Origin: Paenibacillus humicola
Lineage (GTDB): Bacteria > Bacillota > Bacilli > Paenibacillales > Paenibacillaceae
Length of the DNA: 64,000 bases
Reading direction: 5' to 3'
Assembly (NCBI RefSeq): GCF_028826105.1
Contig: NZ_JAQGPL010000001.1
Coordinates: 4,738,501-4,802,500 of the forward strand
Each line of letters opens with the position of its first letter. Within the stretch, counting starts at the first letter, position 1. The notes below the pieces were generated by a model. It saw nothing but the letters and a program-made list of their open reading frames with translations, was not told where the DNA came from and made no database searches. The translations under genes were made by a program, and so were the position numbers. Below are positions 58,861-64,000 of the stretch, piece after piece.

Positions 58861-59000
58861 CAGACTGACTTCCGAGTTCCGGCTGTTACCGTGCCGTTCG
58901 CCTTCTGCGGACTGCCTTCCGGGTGCCGAGCCGTCACCGTTCCGTTCGCCTTCTGCAGACTGACTTCCGGGTGCAGGCCGTCACCGTGCCGTTCGCTTGG
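58861..59000. repeat. 48-base tandem array, three units
   Basis: Units start at 58861, 58908 and 58956 (CAGACTGACTTCCG.., CGGACTGCCTTCCG.., CAGACTGACTTCCG..), each ending in CCGTTCGCCTTCTG or a variant. The array lies between the VOC gene and its terminator. No spacer diversity, so not CRISPR. Confidence 0.85.
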
Positions 59001-59034
59001 AGTGGGACGGAATGTGAGTCACCTGCCGCTCAGC

Positions 59035-59487
59035 CTAAGCCCGGGGCTTGATGTTCAGATTCACGCCCAAATCGTCCTCGGTGTCGACAATCGTCCAGCT
59101 GCTGCCCGGATAATAGCCGATCGTACGCATTTCGTAGCCCATCTCTTCGAGCTCGCCGATAATGGCGTCGCGCTTTTCGCCGACCTGGAAGCCGAGATGA
59201 TGAACGCCGTTGCCGTGCTTGTCCAGAAATTCGCGGAACGTGCTGTCATGCTCGTCGGGCTCGTGCAGCTCGATGACGAAGCTGCCGACCCGGATGACCG
59301 CCAGCTTCAGGCCGTAGAAAGCGGGTTTTCCGCGGTATGTCAGGTCAGGGTTATGAGCAGGCGGATTATCGCGGATCTCGGGCACGGGAACATTAAACAT
59401 TTTCGCCCATGTCTCGGCGGCCTTCTGAATATCCTTTACAACAATCGCAATCTGGATAAAACCGTCGAAGCTGATGTTATTTTCCAT
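59035..59487 (-). CDS. VOC-family protein, methylmalonyl-CoA-epimerase-like
   Basis: A 150-residue vicinal-oxygen-chelate enzyme. ATG at 59485-59487 is chosen because AGGAAGG lies 10 bases upstream; a GTG four codons earlier overlaps that site. Segments FIQIAIVVKDIQKAAETWAKMF, IELHEPDEHDSTFREFLDKHG and VHHLGFQVGE give metal ligands His/Glu of the glyoxalase/epimerase type. It ends the operon behind the SDR and a sugar importer, so it may be a sugar-derived epimerase or lyase. Confidence 0.85.
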   Translation of the reverse strand: MENNISFDGFIQIAIVVKDIQKAAETWAKMFNVPVPEIRDNPPAHNPDLTYRGKPAFYGLKLAVIRVGSFVIELHEPDEHDSTFREFLDKHGNGVHHLGFQVGEKRDAIIGELEEMGYEMRTIGYYPGSSWTIVDTEDDLGVNLNIKPRA

Positions 59488-59527
59488 TTCAAAATGCACC
59501 TTCCTCTTTTTCGGATTTAAGCGGCGA

Positions 59528-60430
59528 TTACAATTCCAAGGTGCTCAGGTACCGAAGATGATCCTTCATGTACTCGTCCGCCTTGAAAGCAAACCCAAAC
59601 GTGTTTTGGATTTCCGAGACGTCGATCGGCCTGTCGCCGGGGTCGGGACGCCCCTTGTCCTTCAGTACAATTTGGCTTTTGGAGCCGAGGAGATCGACCG
59701 CCATTTGCGCGATCTGCGCCCACGTGCGGAATTCGGTGCTGACGGCGGTGTAGTAATTGCGGTTCAAGCTGTCCGAGTGAAGCAGCTCCGTGTATACCTT
59801 CACCAGGTCGCCGGCCCAAATGAACTGCGTGCCGTCGTTCTTCACGAAGGTCATGGACTCGCCGGCGCGGGCGCTCCGGACCATATTGACCAGCTTCTGG
59901 TCAGGATAAAGCGGTCCGCCCTCGACGCAGGGATTGCCGAACGTATAGCCCGGCCTGACGATATTGGCTTGAATGCGGTATTCATGCGCAATCGACATCA
60001 GATAGGCCTCCGAGGCGGCTTTGGTGGCGCTGTAATAGGTAGACGGCTTGATGTAGCCCATGTCGTGGTGGGGCGCCGTGCCGAAGCTGGCGATGGACGA
60101 CGTGTAAATGATTTTACGGACCCCTGCGTCCGCGGCTGCTTGGAACAGACGGACCGAGGGCACCGTTTCATGCATCATGTTTTCCATCGCCGTCCCGCCC
60201 AGCCACGAGAGCGCGACATGCACGCAGGCGTCCTGATTCTTCAGCCCTTCGGCGATTGCGTCCGCGTCGTCCATCCCTCCCGCGACGAACCGAATTCGCT
60301 CATGGCCGACAAACCCGGGCACCTTGTCCGGATTCCGGGCAAGGAGCGTGAGCGTGTGGCCGTGATCGAGCAGTTCCTTGACGACATACGAGCCGATAAA
60401 CCCGGTTCCTCCGGTTACGAATACATTCAT
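59528..60430 (-). CDS. NAD-dependent epimerase/dehydratase (extended SDR)
   Basis: A 300-residue SDR. The cofactor motif is VTGGTGFIGS (5-14) and the catalytic pair is in YYSATKAAS (Tyr133, Lys137), with Ser in SSIASFG. GGAGTGGTACA precedes the ATG, 18 bases after the permease stop. Extended SDRs of this kind epimerise or reduce nucleotide sugars or simple sugars. Operon context with a sugar importer suggests carbohydrate conversion. Confidence 0.92.
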   Translation of the reverse strand: MNVFVTGGTGFIGSYVVKELLDHGHTLTLLARNPDKVPGFVGHERIRFVAGGMDDADAIAEGLKNQDACVHVALSWLGGTAMENMMHETVPSVRLFQAAADAGVRKIIYTSSIASFGTAPHHDMGYIKPSTYYSATKAASEAYLMSIAHEYRIQANIVRPGYTFGNPCVEGGPLYPDQKLVNMVRSARAGESMTFVKNDGTQFIWAGDLVKVYTELLHSDSLNRNYYTAVSTEFRTWAQIAQMAVDLLGSKSQIVLKDKGRPDPGDRPIDVSEIQNTFGFAFKADEYMKDHLRYLSTLEL

Positions 60431-60448
60431 TGTACCACTCCTTCCATA

Positions 60449-61348
60449 TTATTCCTTGACGCTGCCCATCACAAGACCGGTCGTAAAATACTTTTGCAGG
60501 TACGGATAGATAAGCAGAATCGGGATCATGGCCAGGAACATTTGCGCGGCACCCGTCGTGCGGGCGCTGACCAGCGACAAATATTTGGACAGGTTGCCGC
60601 TGAGATCGGTGTTGTTGCGCATAAATTCCTGCGGATTTACGACAACCGTCTGCAGGTAGGTCTGCAGCGGATAGTTCTCGATATGGTTCATATAAATCAT
60701 GCCGTCGAACCAGCTGTTCCAATGATCGACGACCGAGAACAGCGTTACGGTCGCAATCGTGGGCAGCGACACCGGCAGCACGACGCGGAGCAGCGTCTGC
60801 ACATGGCCCGCGCCGTCGATATACGCCGCTTCCAGCAGCTCCTTCGGCAGGCTGCGCATATAGTTCATCACGACCAGCATGCTGAATACGGGAAGCGCGC
60901 CCGGCAGCACGAGCGACCAGACGGAATCGATCAGCCCGGTCGTCCGGACTACCATATACGTCGGGATCAGCCCGGCATTGAACAGGATGGTCACGACAAA
61001 AAACCAGGAAAAAATGTTCCGTGCGCCAAAATCCGTCTTCGACTTGGAGAGCGGATATGCCGTAATGATGATCAGCAGCAAATTAAGCGGCACGCCGATC
61101 GCCACCCGCTTCAGCGAGATCAGCAGCGAAACGAAAAATTTCGAGGTATTCGTAATGAATTCATACGAAACCGTCGTAAAGCCGATCGGAAAAAACGTCA
61201 CCTCGCCCGCTTCGACCGCAACTTTGTCCGAAAAAGAAACCGCCAGCAGGTTAATGAACGGCGCCACGCATACAAATGCGATCAGCAGCAGGAAAACGGT
61301 ATTGCACACCAGAAATATTTTGCGCGGCAGGGACGCCTTGATCGTCAT
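60449..61348 (-). CDS. Sugar ABC permease, LplC/YtcP-type
   Basis: A 299-residue membrane protein with six segments and EAA loop PKELLEAAYIDGAGHVQTLLRVVLPVS; the C-terminus TTGLVMGSVKE is typical of YtcP. AAAGGAGG precedes the ATG. It lies 16 bases after its partner permease. Confidence 0.93.
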   Translation of the reverse strand: MTIKASLPRKIFLVCNTVFLLLIAFVCVAPFINLLAVSFSDKVAVEAGEVTFFPIGFTTVSYEFITNTSKFFVSLLISLKRVAIGVPLNLLLIIITAYPLSKSKTDFGARNIFSWFFVVTILFNAGLIPTYMVVRTTGLIDSVWSLVLPGALPVFSMLVVMNYMRSLPKELLEAAYIDGAGHVQTLLRVVLPVSLPTIATVTLFSVVDHWNSWFDGMIYMNHIENYPLQTYLQTVVVNPQEFMRNNTDLSGNLSKYLSLVSARTTGAAQMFLAMIPILLIYPYLQKYFTTGLVMGSVKE

Positions 61349-61364
61349 GGTTTCTGTCCTCCTT

Positions 61365-62282
61365 TCAGAAGACTCGATATCCGGTGAATTTATCGGCCAA
61401 ATAATAGGAAACGATAATGAAAATCATCGACACGCCGGACTTGAACAGGCCAGCGGCCGTGGACAGCGCGTATTGCGCCTGCTCGATTCCGAGCCGGAAC
61501 ACGAAGGTATCCAAAATATCGCCCGTGGAATATACGACGGGACTGTACATATTGTAAATTTGGTCGAACCCGCCGTTCAAAATGTTGGCCAGGCCGAGCA
61601 CCGTCATCAGCACGATCATCGACGAGATGCCGGGCAGCGTAATGTGCAGAGTTTGCTTCCAGCGGTTCGCGCCGTCGATGACGGCGGCTTCGTAAAGCGC
61701 CGGATTGATGCTCGTCAGAGAAGCCAAATAAATGACCGATCCGAAGCCGAAGCCCTTCCAAATATCGGTCACGACCATCGTAATGGGAAACGCGGTCGGG
61801 CTGCCGAGAAAATAAATCGGCTGGATGCCGACCTTGCCAAGGAGAACGTTGACGAATCCCCCGGTCGGCGACAGCACATTGATCAGAATGCCGGATAAAA
61901 TGACCCAGGACAGGAAATGCGGCAAATAGACCAAAGTCTGAAACATACGCTTCGTCAGCACATGCCGGACTTCGTTGAGCAGCAGCGCGAACACGACCGG
62001 CACCACGATTCCCGCGATCATTTTGCAAAAGGCGATAATAACGGTATTGCGGATAACCGGCCCGATGTTGGGCATCGCGAACAGCGTATGAAAATTTTGA
62101 AGGCCGATCCACTGCTGGTCGCCGAACATCCCTTTCGCCGGAACGAATTTCTGAAAAGCGATAATAACGCCCCCCATGGAGCCGTAGCTGAAGATCGCCA
62201 CCAGCACAACCGCGGGGATCAGCATGATGTACAAGGGAAGCTCCCTGATCAGCTTGTCCTTCCGTTTCAAAGCTGCAAACAT
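61365..62282 (-). CDS. Sugar ABC permease, LplB-type
   Basis: A 305-residue membrane protein with six segments and EAA loop NPALYEAAVIDGANRWKQTLHITLPG. An AGGTGG site precedes the ATG. It follows the solute-binding gene after an intercistronic hairpin. No ATPase is encoded nearby. Confidence 0.93.
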   Translation of the reverse strand: MFAALKRKDKLIRELPLYIMLIPAVVLVAIFSYGSMGGVIIAFQKFVPAKGMFGDQQWIGLQNFHTLFAMPNIGPVIRNTVIIAFCKMIAGIVVPVVFALLLNEVRHVLTKRMFQTLVYLPHFLSWVILSGILINVLSPTGGFVNVLLGKVGIQPIYFLGSPTAFPITMVVTDIWKGFGFGSVIYLASLTSINPALYEAAVIDGANRWKQTLHITLPGISSMIVLMTVLGLANILNGGFDQIYNMYSPVVYSTGDILDTFVFRLGIEQAQYALSTAAGLFKSGVSMIFIIVSYYLADKFTGYRVF

Positions 62283-62320
62283 CCGTTTTCCACCACCTGT
62301 AGCTTAAAATAGGACCGGCG

Positions 62321-62351
62321 GGCCTGCGGCGAAGCGAATCCGCCGCAGGCC
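62321..62351 (-). other. Intercistronic hairpin behind the solute-binding-protein gene
   Basis: A perfect 11-base stem GGCCTGCGGCG/CGCCGCAGGCC, followed on the minus strand by CCTATTTTAA. It probably reduces read-through from the lipoprotein gene into the permeases. Confidence 0.6.
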
Positions 62352-62365
62352 GCTTTAGGAATCGC

Positions 62366-64000
62366 TTAGCTGCCGGCCGGGTAAAGCTTGTCCATCTCGT
62401 CGAGCGTTTGCTGGCCGCCCGCCTTAAGCCACTGCTGCACGAAGGTGTCGAAGTAATCGACGGGCTTGGCGCCGGTGATGATGTCGGTGAAAGCCGTGAT
62501 CGTGAGCGTATCCAGTGAAGCCACGTTGGTCAGCCACACGTCGGGCCGCTGAATGCCCAGAATGCTCTGCACGATCGCCTTGTCCGGGATATATTTGTTC
62601 AGGACGATCGGCAGCGAGCCCTCTTTGGACATCTGCCCCCAGGTTCCGAAGGCGTTGTCGTCGTTTTTCATCGTCCCGTTCTCGAAGCCCACGGTGTAGT
62701 CGTACAGTGGTTTTGCGGCTGGCGGCAGGCCGTCGGACGATTTTTTGTCAAGCGCCTTCTGGATATCGGATGCGAAAACCTCACCCGGCATGTCGATATA
62801 CACCGGGGAGAGCCTGTACTGCTCGTCCGCCCAATATTTCTTGTAATCGTCGGCCGTGGAGTAATTGACCGTTTTGTCGTACAAATTCAAAATTTCGATC
62901 GCCGCTTCGGGATGCTTGTAGTTCGCGCTCACCATCGTCATCTGGCCGACTGCGTTGCTCTCGATGCCGATTTTGTAATCGATGCCGGACTCGGTCGGAA
63001 TCGGGTACGGATGGACGATCACGCCGTCTTTCTTGTACACGTTGTTGTAAGGATACCAGGTGCCCCAGTTGCTGCCGTACGCCATGCCGATTTTGCCGCT
63101 CGTAATGTCTTCGACCAGCGCCGATTCGTCCTTGCTCGTAAATTCCTTGTTGATCAGGCCTTTCTTGTACATATCCGCGAGCAGGGCAAGCGCCTTCTTC
63201 ATGTTCGGCTGGATCCAGGCGAACGTCATTTTGCCGTTCTCGTCGCGGTAGAACATGCTTTCGTCGCGTCCGGGGACGCCGAAGGCCGAGACGAGACCGA
63301 GAATGCTGCCGTGGTTTTGACGGATGAGATCCTTGTTGAGCGCCAGACCGTACGTGTCGCCGTTGATGCCGTCACCGTCCGGATCGCCTTTGGCGAATTT
63401 CTCGGCGAGCGCGACCATTTCTTCGACGGTTTTCGGCGGCTGGGAATGGGTCCGCTTCAGCCAGTCTTCGCGAATCCAGAGGAACGGCGCCTCATGGAAG
63501 TTGTCGTTCATGCGCGGGATGGCATAAAGCTTCCCGTTGACCGTTGCGCCCTTGAACGAATCGGGGAACCGTTTCTGGTATTCCTTGATCGAATCGGATG
63601 CATATTTGTTAAAAACGTCGGTGAGATCGGCCAGCTGCCCGTTCTGCGCCAGCTGCAGGAACACGTTCGCATCCTGCGTTTTGAAAATGTCGGGAAGGTC
63701 GCCGGAAGCGATGACGGCGTTCAGCTTGTTTTTGTAGGCGTCGGTGCTGCTGTCGGCGGAAAAGGCGACCTTGAGATCGATGTTGAGCTTGTCCTTGATT
63801 AGGCGGCTCCAGCGGTTGTCATCGTAGGTTTCGTTGTCGAGCAGCTTCGAAGCCGCCGCGGTCTGGACGGCCCAGTTCATCGTGACCGGCTGCGCGTATT
63901 TGCCGTTTGCGTCCGGCAATTCGGCGCTGTCCGAGCCCGAATTCGAGCCCTTGTCATTGCCGCCGCCCGTACAAGCGGCGACGCTGGTCAAAAGCGCTGC
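62366..64000 (-). CDS. LplA-type sugar-binding lipoprotein (partial at right edge)
   Basis: At least 544 residues; the start lies beyond the window. The visible N-terminus ends a signal peptide with the lipobox VAAC, then a Gly/Ser/Asp tether. Typical LplA features follow: NAVIASGDLPDIFKTQDANVF, and LNLYDKTVNYSTADDYKKYW near the C-terminus. An EF-hand-like KGDPDGDGINGDTYG loop at about 200 could bind calcium, as in many members of the family. It heads the operon with two permeases, an SDR and a VOC enzyme. Confidence 0.92.
   Translation of the reverse strand, partial: AALLTSVAACTGGGNDKGSNSGSDSAELPDANGKYAQPVTMNWAVQTAAASKLLDNETYDDNRWSRLIKDKLNIDLKVAFSADSSTDAYKNKLNAVIASGDLPDIFKTQDANVFLQLAQNGQLADLTDVFNKYASDSIKEYQKRFPDSFKGATVNGKLYAIPRMNDNFHEAPFLWIREDWLKRTHSQPPKTVEEMVALAEKFAKGDPDGDGINGDTYGLALNKDLIRQNHGSILGLVSAFGVPGRDESMFYRDENGKMTFAWIQPNMKKALALLADMYKKGLINKEFTSKDESALVEDITSGKIGMAYGSNWGTWYPYNNVYKKDGVIVHPYPIPTESGIDYKIGIESNAVGQMTMVSANYKHPEAAIEILNLYDKTVNYSTADDYKKYWADEQYRLSPVYIDMPGEVFASDIQKALDKKSSDGLPPAAKPLYDYTVGFENGTMKNDDNAFGTWGQMSKEGSLPIVLNKYIPDKAIVQSILGIQRPDVWLTNVASLDTLTITAFTDIITGAKPVDYFDTFVQQWLKAGGQQTLDEMDKLYPAGS

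Noticed and set aside
1..64000. Insertion sequences or prophage
   Set aside because: No transposase, integrase or phage structural gene could be recognised on either strand; the dnaN and SLH remnants are the only traces of rearrangement.

Overview
The window is GC-rich, with Shine-Dalgarno-type ribosome sites, many TTG/GTG starts, intrinsic terminators, LplABC/YtcP-type sugar ABC cassettes without their own ATPase, and KapD-, HxlR-, YneQ- and SLH-type proteins. Together these suggest a chromosomal segment of a Paenibacillaceae member (Paenibacillus/Cohnella-like, Bacillota). I see no rRNA, tRNA, insertion sequence, prophage or CRISPR array. The content is saprophyte accessory metabolism with a few housekeeping genes between.

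Layout. 1-7.2 kb (minus): nickel-pincer genes larB-larC, a LarA-type racemase/epimerase, a PdxA-like dehydrogenase, a Gfo/Idh/MocA oxidoreductase, an aldo/keto reductase and the start of a further gene; this looks like a hydroxyacid or sugar-acid pathway. 7.6-10.1 kb: malic enzyme and an IclR regulator that share a perfect TGTTCA-N6-TGAACA operator. 10.3-16.3 kb: KapD-like exonuclease, ParB-like protein, orphan solute-binding lipoprotein, a small RHH-like protein, a truncated dnaN copy and a cell-wall amidase. 16.4-29.8 kb: a glycan cluster of GH38 alpha-mannosidase, LplB/LplC permeases, LplA lipoprotein, a large unknown barrel protein, a GntR/LacI-type regulator and a secreted GxGYxYP protein. 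29.9-35.4 kb: aldehyde dehydrogenase, MFS exporter, TetR regulator, and a FAD dehydrogenase behind a guanine-type purine riboswitch. 35.7-37.5 kb: ribulose-monophosphate (formaldehyde) genes, with hxlA frameshifted, hxlB and an HxlR regulator. 37.7-41.3 kb: small unrelated genes.

41.4-50 kb holds a complete N-acetylmuramic acid (MurNAc) salvage locus: namZ, amiE-like, an ABC importer in place of the MurP PTS, murR-like, and divergent BadF-type kinase plus murQ. 50-54.3 kb: lipase, MnmH and SelD (selenouridine tRNA), and a DUF318 permease. 54.5-58.6 kb: APH-type kinase, GDPD, YneQ-like, an S-layer-domain remnant, a long RNA hairpin, an aldo/keto reductase. 59-64 kb: a third LplABC-type importer with an SDR and a VOC enzyme downstream.

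A recurring oddity is tandem duplication of gene 3' ends (stop codon, sometimes with the terminator) at 2.2, 11.1, 26.1 and 33.6 kb, alongside short intergenic tandem arrays at 35.7 and 58.9 kb.
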